64,000 nucleotides of DNA from Flaccisagitta enflata (taxonomy: Eukaryota > Chaetognatha > Sagittoidea > Aphragmophora), in the NCBI GenBank assembly GCA_965153355.1, contig OZ231126.1, positions 47,926,001-47,990,000 on the forward strand, read 5' to 3'. How positions within the stretch are numbered: the first letter of the stretch is position 1; every line of letters begins with the position of its first letter. The notes below the pieces were generated by a model that saw only the letters and a program-made list of their open reading frames with translations, had not been told where the DNA came from and made no database searches. The translations under genes and the position numbers were made by a program. Positions 39,189 to 50,136 of the stretch are shown here, piece after piece.

Positions 39189-39361
39189 GTCGCGGACACG
39201 CGACTCTACACCTTGCCGTGTCGGTCGGTAGGTCGGTATGTCGGTCCGTCGGTCCGTCGGTCCGTCGGTCCGTCCGTCACATTTTTGAATTCCGAGCGGT
39301 TTTTGCATTACTGCTCCTGCCCAACAGTCCGCGACTGGATTGCCGTGTATCCGGCCTTGTT
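39189..39361 (+). repeat. SINE-like hairpin repeat, S family
   Basis: AGTCGCGGACACGCGACTC start; CGGTCCGTCGGTCCGTCGGT array; distal GTCCGCGACT (39327-39336) complements the first ten bases; ends CCGTGTATCCGGCCTTGTT. Confidence 0.8.
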
Positions 39362-39795
39362 TACCTCCTCAATGCCATTGTCTCTCATAAATTTTTAACG
39401 ATTGTAGCATAAATTTATGTTAGAAATGTTCGCCTAATCTTACAGATTTTTCCGCTATTTTCTGTTTTTCACATTACCAAGATCTAATAGTGATATTGTA
39501 AAGCAAAAGGAGTTGAGCAAGAAAGTAGCTACACTTTTGTTTTGAATTGTTTACTTAGATATCGGCATACAGACATCACCAAATCTACTTTAAATTCATA
39601 GCTGTTATAAAATCAACGTTTACCCCTTTCATGTTGGCCGTTTGATCACTTAGTTCCTTGATGTTTACATGTTTGTAAATGTGGCACTGGTTTTACCCGT
39701 CTGGTGAAAGTTCTGTCTGTCAGTGGATCTGTCTGCAAACAAGGGTCGGTGAACCTCTCCTTTTCTTTTACGTCGTGTACTATGTGACTTTCTCT

Positions 39796-39946
39796 CGCCT
39801 TGTCCATCTGTTGGTTGGTTTGTCCTCATTTGGCGTTTTTAAGCCTTTTGAGCTCACTGCTCCTACCAAAATGCCCTGGTTGTCTTTTCTATCACTGCAT
39901 CTGCCCACCAACACGCGACTGAGGTAGCCGTGTATCCAGCCCTGTA
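39796..39946 (+). repeat. SINE-like repeat, S family, 5' truncated
   Basis: Contains CTCACTGCTCCTACCAAAAT and ACACGCGACTGAGGTAGCCG, then TGTATCCAGCCCTGTA. Confidence 0.65.
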
Positions 39947-39968
39947 AGGTGTTCATAAAATACTTTTT

Positions 39969-40094
39969 AGGTGCGACAAAGCACCTCAATAACTGGCTGT
40001 GTCCGTTGGTCAGTCGGTCGGTTGGTCTGTCGGGTAACGCATTTATTTCGACAATCCACACGTCGCACCTTATTGGCCTACTTGGCCTTGTTTT
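39969..40094 (+). repeat. SINE-like hairpin repeat, R family
   Basis: AGGTGCGACAAAGCACCTC start; CAGTCGGTCGGTTGGTC; GTCGCACCT (40062-40070) complements the start; ends TACTTGGCCTTGTTTT. Confidence 0.8.
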
Positions 40095-40441
40095 AAGAGC
40101 TGACCTTGGTCAAATGCGACAAGAGTAGTCTTGCCCTCAGCCCTCCATCACATCGCGTGTGCCTAACTTCAGCAGAAGCAGGTAGCCATCTGTACAAACA
40201 TATATCTTTAACGGAAATAGCCATAGGCCAGGTCAACAACAAAGCTGATGAGTTAACAGGTACAGACTGTGATTTGATGCATTGAATGAACACAATGCTT
40301 GGATAACATAAGTATATCATTTTCAGTTACATGCCCATTGATCAAGAGAATTTGTGCAAAAAAAAAAACCGTGAAAATGGAACATCGCATTTTGACTCAC
40401 GCATAGACTAAAAGGCACACTCATGATCTAGCGAAGGCGTG

Positions 40442-43400
40442 ATGGGACTAAATGAAATGATGAAACCTTCAAAAAGTGAGTCAATTTATGTGGATGCTTT
40501 GTGGAGCAGTATTGAAATGGCAAAACTGGCTCAGGAAGAAGCTAATCAGTGGAGAAAAGGTACAAAAAATGAAGCAGGACACAATCAAAATTGGGAGGCA
40601 TTATTTGATAGCTACGGAATGCCGGAACCCAATTCTGGGTTGGCTTCAGTTGGTGCCAACTTGAAATCTAAATCTAAACATGAATTTGATGAATCATACC
40701 TTTGGAATCGTGAAGTCAAACCAACTGAAACCCGTCAAACCCAACCACTGATTGAATATGTCCCAAGCAATCAAGCAACCAACAGTCGCGCAGATAATTA
40801 CCAGGTGACAGACAATAATGGATTTTATGACAAAAGAAGTGAAAATAAGGACGTCTTCGGATGGGAATCTCCAGATACAGGACCCTCACAAAAATCAAAT
40901 TGTGATCTGGATCCTCTGAAGTATTGTAAAGAACAATACACTCGCCAAGACTGGGGCAATAACAGCGTCGAAAACCCTTTACAAAAGCAAGAATGGCAAG
41001 CTGAAATTTGTGGATTTGGATTTGTATCCGAGAATGAATCTGAGTCTGAATCTGAGTCTGAATCTGAGTCTGAATCTGAATCTGAGTCTGAATCTGAGTC
41101 TAAATCAAAGGCTGAATCTGAGGTCGAATCCGAGGTTGAATATTGTGGAACAAACTATGATTTGAGTCACAGTATTGATCAGCTTGATCGACTTCGACTC
41201 CAGCCTCATGCTAAGAGTATACCATCTTTCTCCAGTCAAGCAACAAGAGAAACTAACAAATGGAGAATGGATACCATGAAAAAAATAGACTGCAACCAAG
41301 GATGGAGAACCCCAAATGATAGTACAGTAATGATGACAAAGTACAGTTGGGCACTCAGACAACCTGACATACCTCAAATGCAACCAAACAGTGATAATCC
41401 ACAAGGTCTTGCATTTGATGATCATATGGATATTTCCCAGATGATTGACGAGGATGGATTCTTTGACCCCAGAATGGAAAATTGGGCCATTTTCAGATGT
41501 GCCCCCCAAAACAAAGGGAATTCTGGTATGGCTCTAATGAGTTGCTGTACAGAACAACAAAGTCATAAAGACTTGGGGAATGACTGCAGCCTGAATTCTG
41601 TAAACAAGCAAGCATGGCAAGCTCCAATTTCCATTTATGAATCTGGATCTGACAGTGAATATGAGTCTGAAAGTGAATCTGTCACATCCGAGACTCCATC
41701 TGTCACTGAGTCTGTTGCTGAGTCTGAGATTCTGTTTGTTGCTAAGTCTGTGTCTGTAGATGTATCTGAGTCTGTCAATGAGCCAATCGATGAGTCTGAG
41801 ACTGAATCTGTTGATGAGTCTCAAACTGAGTCTGTCGCTGAGTCCGAGTCTGTCGCTGAGTCCGAGACTGAGTCTGTCGCTGAGTCCGAGACCGAGTCTG
41901 TCGCTGAGTCCGAGACCGAGTCTGCCGCTGAGTCCGAGACCGAGTCTGTCGCTGAGTCCAAGACCGAGTCTGTCGCAGAGTCCAAGACCGAGTCTGTCGC
42001 AGAGTCCAAGACTGAGTCTGTCGCAGAGTCCAAGACTGAGTCTGTCGCAGAGTCCGAGACTCAGTCTGTCGCAGAGTCCAAAAATCCGTCTGTCGCAGAG
42101 TCCAAGACTCCGTCTGTCGCAGAGTCCAAGACTCCGTCTGTCGCAGAGTCCAAGACTCCGTCTGTCGCAGAGTCCAAGACTCTGTCTGTCACAGAGTCCA
42201 AGACTCCGTATGTCGTAGAATCCAAGACTCCGTATGTCGTAGAAACCAAGACTCCGTCTGTCGCAGAGTCCAAGACTCCGTCTGTCGCAGAGTCCAAAAC
42301 TCCGTCTGTCGCAGAGTCCAAAACTCCGTCTGTCGCAGAGTCCAAGACTCCGTCTGTCGCAGAGTCCAAGACTCCGTCTGTCGCAGAGTCCAAGACTCCG
42401 TCTGTCGCAGAGTCCAAGACTCCGTCTGTCGCAGAGTCCAAGACTCCGTCTGTCGCAGAGTCCAAGACTCCGTCTGTCGCAGAGTCCAAGACTCCGTCTG
42501 TCGCAGAGTCCGAGATCGAGTCTGTTGCTGAATACAAGACTCCCTCTTTCTCAGAATCAAAGACTCTGTCTGTCCCAGAGTCTGAGACTCCGCCTGTCGC
42601 AGAGTCCGAGACTCCCTCTGTCGCAGAGTCCGAGACTCCCTCTGTCGCAGAGTCTGAGACTCCCTCTGTCGCAGAGTCCGAGACTCCGTCTGTGGCAGAG
42701 TCCGAGACTCCGTCTGTGGCAGAGTCCGAGACTCCGTCTGTGGCAGAGTCCGAGACTCCGTCTGTGGCAGAGTCCGAGACTCCGTCTGTGGCAGAGTCCG
42801 AGACTCCGTCTGTGGCAGAGTCCGAGACTCCGTCTGTGGCAGAGTCCGAGACTCCGTCTGTGGCAGAGTCCGAGACTCCGTCTGTGGCAGAGTCCGAGAC
42901 TCCGTCTGTCGCAGAGTCCGAGACTCCGTCTGTCGCAGAGTCCAAGACTGCGTCTGTGGCAGAGTCCGAGACTGCGTCTGTGGCAGAGTCCGAGACTGCG
43001 TCTGTGGCAGAGTCCGAGACTGCGTCTGTGGCAGAGTCCGAGACTGCGTCTGTGGCAGAGTCCGAGACTGCGTCTGTGGCAGAGTCCGAGACTGCGTCTG
43101 TGGCAGAGTCCGAGACTGCGTCTGTGGCAGAATCCCAGACTCCGTCTGTCGAAGAATCCCAGACTCCGTCTGTCGAAGAATCCCAGACTCCGTCTGTCGA
43201 AGAATCCCAGACTCCGTCTGTCGAAGAATCCCAGACTCCGTCTGTCGAAGAGTCCCAGACTCCGTCTGTCGAAGAGTCCCAGACTCCGTCTGTCGAAGAG
43301 TCCCAGACTCCGTCTGTCGAAGAGTCCCAGACTCCGTCTGTCGAAGAGTCCCAGACTCCGTCTGTCGAAGAGTCCCAGACTCCGTCTGTCGAAGAGTCCC

Positions 43401-46400
43401 AGACTCCGTCTGTCCAAGAGTCCCAGACTCCGTCTGTCCAAGAGTCCCAGACTCCGTCTGTCGAAGAGTCCCAGACTCCGTCTGTCGAAGAGTCCCAGAC
43501 TCCGTCTGTCGAAGAGTCCCAGACTCCGTCTGTCGAAGAGTCCCAGACTCCGTCTGTCGAAGAGTCCCAGACTCCGTCTGTCGAAGAGTCCCAGACTCCG
43601 TCTGTCGAAGAGTCCCAGACTCCGTCTGTCGAAGAGTCCCAGACTCCGTCTGTCGAAGAGTCCCAGACTCCGTCTGTCGAAGAGTCCCAGACTCCGTCTG
43701 TCGAAGAGTCCCAGACTCCGTCTGTCGAAGAGTCCCAGACTCCGTCTATCGAAGAGTCCCAGACTCCGTCTATCGAAGAGTCCCAGACTCCGTCTATCGA
43801 AGAGTCCCAGACTCCGTCTGTCGAAGAGCAAGCCCAACATTCACATCATTGCTCAGATTTGAACTTTGATCCTCTTTGGCAGACTAAACAAGATGCAAAA
43901 GCTATGGAAAATGATGATAAAGAATGCAAGAAATATCAATCCGCAGGCAACAAGGAAGAGGATTTTGGACATTCAGATGAAAATAAAAAAGAATTGGATT
44001 GCATCGAAAATAATGCAGAAACCTTCAATAGTGGCAGTTGTGGCAAGAGCAGATACAGTGGTAGCAACTTAAATAAAGTTATCAAGTTCATTGAAAATTC
44101 AGTGCCAAATTTGAACTCAAACCCTTTTCCCAAACCTGTGCATGACTCCAAAAAAATACCTAAGATTGAAGCAGAAGCACCACCCAGACCCACAGAAAAT
44201 GCTCTTCACAACTCAAGGGGGAATAAAATAGTGTATCACGGATCATCATTACAAGGCAGTGAAGCCTTAATTGAGATAACAAATATGAGTCTACATTTTC
44301 ATGATATCTCAGAAAAGAATGAGGTTGCAGAAAACCAAGTTTTTATGCCACTGAATCATGGCGCACCAGATCATGATGCACTTGACCGTGGCAGAATTGA
44401 CCATATCGCACTCAATCATAGCACACTTGATCATAGCTCAATAAGTCTTTGGAAACTCAAACCTCACATTACATCTGATGCTTATGACAATCAAGTTCCT
44501 GAACGTTGTGCAATTGATTGTGCACTTGAGGATTGCACACTTGAAAATTGTGAACTGGACTACTCTGCACAAAGCAATTGCGCCCTGAATCTTGAACATG
44601 ACATTTGCGCCCTGGACAGTTGCGCACTTGATAAACTGGTATTTGTGCTGAAAACAGAATGGGAAAGTGATCCTAGATTACCCATATCCACAGAGAAGGC
44701 ACATAACAGCTACTCAAGGGGGAATGAAAATCTATGTCAGAGGATATCAATGAAAAATCAAGGTCTGAATAGAATGTCAACCGGCAATGTAAATTTTCAT
44801 AATACCTCAGGGGGAAAGAAGGATGTGGTAGAGAATGAAGATTTAATGAGGAATGATGAAAATGTACTATTTGAAATCAAGGAACGCACGACCAAACTCA
44901 TTAATGACAAACCTGTGCCAGATGCAGGGACCATGTATGAGCATGAGAAATCACTAAAACCTGAACCATGTCCCAAATGTGGGGAAAACCTCCTTGGCAA
45001 ACCTGCGATCAAGCTAGAACTTGGGGACAGACTATCTAATTACACATCACCAGGAAATCAGGATAAAGAGAACAACACAACAGATAAAGCACTTATCACC
45101 AATGTAATCGAGAATGAAAGGAGCAACCTTGCCTGTGGCATCGGTATGTCTGAGGATCACGCTCTTATCAACTGTGCCCTAGACAGTCAGGCTCATAGCA
45201 ATTGTGTTGTCTACAATCCTGCTCACAGCGAATGTTTGTTTGATGGCCCTAGACCCAAAGATAGTGCAATTGAAGATGGTGCACCAAAGGATTGTCAAAT
45301 AGAAGGTTGGGCACTCAAAGGTGCGCTCCAAGATCCTGCGCTCCAAGATCCTGCGCTCCAAGATCCTGCGCTCCAAGATCCTGCGCTCCAAGACTGTGCT
45401 CTCAATGAACAGGCTATCAGCAATCAGGCGCTCCAAGATCCTGCGCTCCAAGATCCTGCGCTCCAAGATCCTGCGCTTCAAGATCCTGCGCTCCAAGATC
45501 CTGCGCTTCAAGATCCTGCGCTTCAAGATCCTGCGCTCCAAGATCCTGCGCTCCAAGATCCTGCGCCCCAAGATCCTGCGCTCCAAGACTGTGCTCTCAA
45601 TGAACAGGCTATCAGCAATCAGGCGCTCCAAGATCCTGCGCTCCAAGATCCTGCACTCCAAGTTCCTGCGCTCCAAGATCCTGCGCTCCAAGATCCTGCG
45701 CTCCAAGATCCTGAGCTCCAAGATCCTGCGCTCCAAGATCCTGCGCTCCAAGATCCTGCGCTCCAAGATCCTGCGCTCCAAGATCCTGCGCTCCAAGATC
45801 CTGCGCTCCAAGATCCTGCGCTCCAAGATCCTGCGCTCCAAGATCCTGCGCTCCAAGATCCTGCGCTCCAAGATCCTGCGCTCCAAGACTGTGCTCTCAA
45901 TGAACAGGTGCTCAGCAATCAGGCACTTAACCATAAGCTGCTCAACAGTAAGGCGCTTAACACCCTGACCCTTAACAATCAGGTGCTGAAGGATCAGGCT
46001 CTCTATGATCAGGTTCCCAAGTATCAAGCACTCAAGGACCAGGCACTGAACAATCGGGCACTGAACATTCAAGCACTCATGAAACATACATTTGATGAGA
46101 ATGCACTTGTTGACCCTACCTTCAATGATCATTCACTCCATGAACAGGTGCCTGACATATGCGACTCCAGCACTTTTACATCTAATAAGCGGGTTGTAAA
46201 ACAGCTTCAGTGCAAGAAGCCTACCAAAAAGTATCAACCCCCAAGCTTAATTGGCAGCAATGGTAACAAGTCAATGAATAAGAATGGAAGCACAGATAAA
46301 ATCACTTGCTGGCGCAAAGCTGCTGAGAGAGTGGAGGATCAGGGAGGTTACATGAATGCAGCCCAGACAGCTTATGAAGCCACAAATGCCAGGAATGCCA

Positions 46401-47407
46401 GAGGTAAGTATGGTGTACCCTGCGATTTGTTGTGTCAGAGCTCTATACTCATTCTCCTTGCATTTCTTATGACAATTTTCTCTTCACCAAATTGCACAAT
46501 GAAGATCAATCAAGTTGAAATGAAAGCACATGTGAATCACAGGTTGACACCTGGTATTGTAGAAAACTTGCAATACCCCATGAACCAAAAACTTCATCTA
46601 TCAGTTGACAAAAAAAATGTCAAAGTCATCAACCATGTCCAAAATATTGAGATGGATGCTAACAATGGTGATAGAGCAAGCAACAAACCATCAGAAGAAA
46701 ATCAAAGTGAAAAAGTTATGATTTACCCTGAAATGGTAAGATTCGAAGTTGCAGATGCCGTGAAATTCCCACTTCAGTACTTGCAATCATGGTTCCAGAC
46801 CTATCATGGGATGGATAAGAAGGAAAACACCAAGGTCTTTCCCTCTACAACAGTTGACTATCCAGAGACATCCACAACCTGGAAAGACTCTCAGCAAAAA
46901 TCTGCTTTACGAGAAGAGTCAAAAACCAACTTAATCCAGGCAAAGAATGATGGCAGGCATCAAACTATGGAGCAAAAGAGACAACTGGTATACTCAGGCG
47001 ACTGGATAAAGAAAAATGAAAAACCAATTAAAGCACATACTCTTGCAGTCTTAAAAATTCACAGTACAAACAGCGAGCTGCCAGTTGGAAAGGGGAAATT
47101 CAAAGGTGAAAAGCACTCATCTTTAGCTGTAATATCAAAAGCAAAGATGCACGATATCAAATTGGCAATTGAAACTATCCATACTGGTGGACTTGAGATG
47201 AAATTTGGCCAAGGATTCAACAATCACAGCAAAACAATTGGTATGGATTCGAAGTTATTGGGCAAAAGTGAGGGTGCACAGCAAAGGAAAACCACTGACA
47301 AACTCAACGGTCAGAGAAATGTCTACAAATGGTGCGAGCAAACACTGAAGAAGCAAGCACCTTCAAAGACAGCCACCCAGAATCGGATGCGACAAAAGTT
47401 GTTTTAG
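40442..47407 (+). CDS. 2,321-codon repeat-built protein of the LTR element
   Basis: Starts at an ATG with purine at -3 and G at +4; the frame is open to TAG at 47405-47407. Order: a divergent duplicated module (AKLAQEEANQWRKG... and ATRETNKWRMDTMKK..., each ending in a Ser-Glu tract near 41,040 and 41,650); about 85 copies of the octapeptide SV[AE]ES[KEQ]T[PAE] (41,780-43,830); a unique part with loose A-L-x-x-C repeats (44,350-45,310); about 38 copies of the pentapeptide ALQDP (45,324-45,890) broken by CALNEQ-type units; a degenerate version (NQALNHKLLNSKALN); a hydrophobic helix (LLCQSSILILLAFLMTIFSS, about 46,425-46,485); and a basic 300-residue C-terminus. No gag, protease or RT motif. 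A consensus donor AGAG|GTAAGTATG at 46,402 could splice off the helix. Function unknown; it may replace gag or be captured host sequence. Confidence 0.6.
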   Translation: MGLNEMMKPSKSESIYVDALWSSIEMAKLAQEEANQWRKGTKNEAGHNQNWEALFDSYGMPEPNSGLASVGANLKSKSKHEFDESYLWNREVKPTETRQTQPLIEYVPSNQATNSRADNYQVTDNNGFYDKRSENKDVFGWESPDTGPSQKSNCDLDPLKYCKEQYTRQDWGNNSVENPLQKQEWQAEICGFGFVSENESESESESESESESESESESESKSKAESEVESEVEYCGTNYDLSHSIDQLDRLRLQPHAKSIPSFSSQATRETNKWRMDTMKKIDCNQGWRTPNDSTVMMTKYSWALRQPDIPQMQPNSDNPQGLAFDDHMDISQMIDEDGFFDPRMENWAIFRCAPQNKGNSGMALMSCCTEQQSHKDLGNDCSLNSVNKQAWQAPISIYESGSDSEYESESESVTSETPSVTESVAESEILFVAKSVSVDVSESVNEPIDESETESVDESQTESVAESESVAESETESVAESETESVAESETESAAESETESVAESKTESVAESKTESVAESKTESVAESKTESVAESETQSVAESKNPSVAESKTPSVAESKTPSVAESKTPSVAESKTLSVTESKTPYVVESKTPYVVETKTPSVAESKTPSVAESKTPSVAESKTPSVAESKTPSVAESKTPSVAESKTPSVAESKTPSVAESKTPSVAESKTPSVAESKTPSVAESEIESVAEYKTPSFSESKTLSVPESETPPVAESETPSVAESETPSVAESETPSVAESETPSVAESETPSVAESETPSVAESETPSVAESETPSVAESETPSVAESETPSVAESETPSVAESETPSVAESETPSVAESETPSVAESKTASVAESETASVAESETASVAESETASVAESETASVAESETASVAESETASVAESETASVAESQTPSVEESQTPSVEESQTPSVEESQTPSVEESQTPSVEESQTPSVEESQTPSVEESQTPSVEESQTPSVEESQTPSVEESQTPSVEESQTPSVQESQTPSVQESQTPSVEESQTPSVEESQTPSVEESQTPSVEESQTPSVEESQTPSVEESQTPSVEESQTPSVEESQTPSVEESQTPSVEESQTPSVEESQTPSVEESQTPSIEESQTPSIEESQTPSIEESQTPSVEEQAQHSHHCSDLNFDPLWQTKQDAKAMENDDKECKKYQSAGNKEEDFGHSDENKKELDCIENNAETFNSGSCGKSRYSGSNLNKVIKFIENSVPNLNSNPFPKPVHDSKKIPKIEAEAPPRPTENALHNSRGNKIVYHGSSLQGSEALIEITNMSLHFHDISEKNEVAENQVFMPLNHGAPDHDALDRGRIDHIALNHSTLDHSSISLWKLKPHITSDAYDNQVPERCAIDCALEDCTLENCELDYSAQSNCALNLEHDICALDSCALDKLVFVLKTEWESDPRLPISTEKAHNSYSRGNENLCQRISMKNQGLNRMSTGNVNFHNTSGGKKDVVENEDLMRNDENVLFEIKERTTKLINDKPVPDAGTMYEHEKSLKPEPCPKCGENLLGKPAIKLELGDRLSNYTSPGNQDKENNTTDKALITNVIENERSNLACGIGMSEDHALINCALDSQAHSNCVVYNPAHSECLFDGPRPKDSAIEDGAPKDCQIEGWALKGALQDPALQDPALQDPALQDPALQDCALNEQAISNQALQDPALQDPALQDPALQDPALQDPALQDPALQDPALQDPALQDPAPQDPALQDCALNEQAISNQALQDPALQDPALQVPALQDPALQDPALQDPELQDPALQDPALQDPALQDPALQDPALQDPALQDPALQDPALQDPALQDPALQDPALQDCALNEQVLSNQALNHKLLNSKALNTLTLNNQVLKDQALYDQVPKYQALKDQALNNRALNIQALMKHTFDENALVDPTFNDHSLHEQVPDICDSSTFTSNKRVVKQLQCKKPTKKYQPPSLIGSNGNKSMNKNGSTDKITCWRKAAERVEDQGGYMNAAQTAYEATNARNARGKYGVPCDLLCQSSILILLAFLMTIFSSPNCTMKINQVEMKAHVNHRLTPGIVENLQYPMNQKLHLSVDKKNVKVINHVQNIEMDANNGDRASNKPSEENQSEKVMIYPEMVRFEVADAVKFPLQYLQSWFQTYHGMDKKENTKVFPSTTVDYPETSTTWKDSQQKSALREESKTNLIQAKNDGRHQTMEQKRQLVYSGDWIKKNEKPIKAHTLAVLKIHSTNSELPVGKGKFKGEKHSSLAVISKAKMHDIKLAIETIHTGGLEMKFGQGFNNHSKTIGMDSKLLGKSEGAQQRKTTDKLNGQRNVYKWCEQTLKKQAPSKTATQNRMRQKLF

Positions 47408-47722
47408 CTCAACATCAGCCATCGCGATTAGGTGTCCATCAAACTGTCCCACAAGAAACAAAAGGACTATGTCAGATTGTATTGAAAATAAGTAATACAT
47501 CAATCAAAATTTTGAGATTCACTATCATTGTATATAACTAGGAATCAAGGCAATTGTGATCTGTTGAAGTTAAAGCTCTTGGATGTAGATTTAACTCCAA
47601 CTCTTATAAGAGATAACCCCGCCAAGCTAATGCCGACCCTACTAAGCTTTTGGACACTTGAAGCAGACTCAAAAAGCCTGAGTTCAATCTCACCCAAGTA
47701 GAAAGATGCATGAACTGTCATT

Positions 47723-48112
47723 TTGTTAAATGGTGCACTCCCAGACGGTGCACTCCCAGACGGTGCACTCCCAGACGGTGCACTCCCAGACGGTGCACTC
47801 CCAGACGGTGCACTCCCAGACGGTGCACTCCCAGACGGTGCACTCCCAGACGGTGCACTCCCAGACGGTACACTCCCAGACAATGCACTCCCAGACGGTT
47901 CACTCCCAGATGGTGCACTCCTAGATGGTGCACTCCTAGATGGTGCACTCCTAGACAGTGCACTGCCAGACGGTGCACTCCCAGACGGTACACTCCCAGA
48001 TGGTGCACTCCCAGGTGGTGTACTCCCAGACAGCACACTCCCAGACAGTGCACTCCAAAAGTGTGCACTCCAAGACAGTGGTAAGAATCCAGACTCAGAA
48101 TGGCAATTGTAA
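47723..48112 (+). CDS. GALPD pentapeptide array downstream of the giant frame
   Basis: About 24 units of 15 bp (GGTGCACTCCCAGAC). In the frame chosen it reads GALPDGALPDGALPD and ends ALQKCALQDSGKNPDSEWQL, echoing the ALQDP units upstream. There is no ATG in this frame and a stop just precedes it, so it would need splicing from upstream; each unit holds CCCAG, a possible acceptor. The other two plus frames are also open because the unit is a multiple of three. It may be a decayed 3' extension of the giant protein. Confidence 0.35.
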   Translation: MLNGALPDGALPDGALPDGALPDGALPDGALPDGALPDGALPDGALPDGTLPDNALPDGSLPDGALLDGALLDGALLDSALPDGALPDGTLPDGALPGGVLPDSTLPDSALQKCALQDSGKNPDSEWQL

Positions 48113-50125
48113 AAGGGATCACCCAGTCGAAGAAGGCATGAACTGTGAAATTTACAAACGCCACACACAAATAATGTACGGGGTTTTACTGATTTTTGCC
48201 ACGGTTAAGAAAAATAAATCAGACTAGACATCGACTCGAGGGTGTCTGAAAAATGACTGAAACATTGACTAGTCGGAAGTTAACATGATACAGTATAAAT
48301 ATGCAAGAAAGGAGCACTGGAAAATAACGAATGCCTAACTTTGAAGGGGAATCAGGGCGTATCACGCGCAATTGAGGGATCTTGCAAATCATGTGATGTA
48401 ACCAAAGGAATTTGGGTCCTGCCTCAAAGCATAGTTGATAGCGTTATGCAGTTGGCTGCTTGAGCAATACTGAGGAAGTCATGGCTACGATTAGAATTAC
48501 CTTGAGGGCATTTGTTCTAGGAAACACAATTTAGCTTTAGAACTACTCTTTCTCCATCCTCACAGATGGATTCCGGCAACGATTTTTAAGCGAATGATCC
48601 GTATCGCTGCCATTAACAAAAGGCAAGCAACCGATCGATGCTATGTCGAAGCCAAGCGGCGTATGGCGACGTCGTGAAAAATGACACAGTTCTCGCAAAG
48701 GTGACAGAGGAATTGGACCTTGACAAATCAATTGCATAGAGTATGGATTACAGAGAAATGCGTGGTTCCACTGCTGCAATTTTGCTAGGATTTGATATTT
48801 GACATCTGAAGAGCCAAGCGGCGGCGGAAGGCGACGCTGCAAAAACAAATGACAGTCAAAGTGGAAAGAGACATAAGGGTGACAGACCTTCCAGAAAAGA
48901 ACTTGGGAGGAAAAGCGAGGTTCTACTGCGGCAATCAAGATTTACTGCAGCTTGATAATCTTGTGGCTAATCTTGACAAGACGTTTAAGGCAAGCAAGTC
49001 AAGATACTAGTTCATTCATAAGTTGAAGTACATTTCAAACAGGTCAGGATGAGAGGTAGTCATGAGCAAATATATACACCTGATAACTCTATGGCAGGAG
49101 GCCACTTAAATGAGAGGAAATAATGGCTATGCTAAAATACCTCGAAGGTGAAGGGCTGAGCTGCAAGTTTGTCCGTGTTCTGCAGCTTAATCTACAAATA
49201 AGATTTGGGAAGCTGTGATATTTGGTTAAATATACAGGGCTTGGGCCTAAATTTATACACCTATGTCTTTTATACTCTATTCAGATAGGCTCTTTGTTAC
49301 TGGAAAGTAAGTTTTTGTTTTTATTTTTTTTGCATCAAAATTAGATTATTTTTAATCATGCCCATATAGCCTCGGCCTTGGTAATGAAACTATGGAATAG
49401 CATGAAACTAATTTTGTAGTGACATGTGAGACAGTTTGATTGAAGGACGCTAATACTTTATGCTCGATGATAGACTATTTCAGAATTGGATCAATGGCTT
49501 ATTGCGACTAAATTTTCACCTTAATCACTCATGATTAAACAAGGCAACGTTTCATATTTAGAATTTGACAATAGTTGGTGTTTAAAAAGATGTAGTTCCT
49601 TATATTGTTCTTAGTAAAGAATTTCCTTTATTGTCTTTTCAAAACTATATTGCTAGAGAAATCATTTTGTCATGAAAGCCATAGTTAAGTCTAACATTCA
49701 TGATGAATGAAATATTCTCAGGAAATTATTGGTGGCGATAAATTACAACCCTCCTTATGATACTGACATAATCTTCCTCTATAACACAATGTTGTTAGAT
49801 TTTTTTTCATTATTTTTTTTTGGTTTCAGGTAACTATGTGTGTAAATAAACTGTTTATTCAATCATGATTCTGAGGAAAGCTGATTTATGATTTTATCCT
49901 TCTTTTCTTTCTTTTAAACTTGAGATTGGAAATTTTGAATCCTTCAATGTTCCCTATTGTTTTCAAAGCTGCTTAAATCCATTTTTGACATGTCTTTGAT
50001 TTAATTCAGTTACCTTCAGATCAATGATTTTAATTCTCTTGGATACAGGATTTCCTTTATCTTTGTAAATGCTTGAATGTTTTTGCTGAATGTTGCTATT
50101 TGCTTTGTCCTCCAACCACTTATTC
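48113..50125. other. 3' non-coding interior of the LTR element
   Basis: No frame longer than about 130 codons. It holds a diverged duplication of roughly 150-180 bp (AGCCAAGCGGCGTATGGCGA at 48,650 and AGCCAAGCGGCGGCGGAAGG at 48,813). Confidence 0.6.
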
Positions 50126-50134
50126 AAGGGGGAA
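50126..50134 (+). promoter_or_regulatory. polypurine tract
   Basis: AAGGGGGAA, separated from the 3' LTR by two bases; the expected plus-strand primer. Confidence 0.8.
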
Positions 50135-50136
50135 TC

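Noticed and set aside
42061-43840. Antisense and alternative frames over the octapeptide repeats (TDGVSDSA, LRQTESWT, RRSLGLFD types)
   Set aside because: Shadows of the 24-bp repeat; only the 40,442-47,407 frame stays open through the unique flanking parts.
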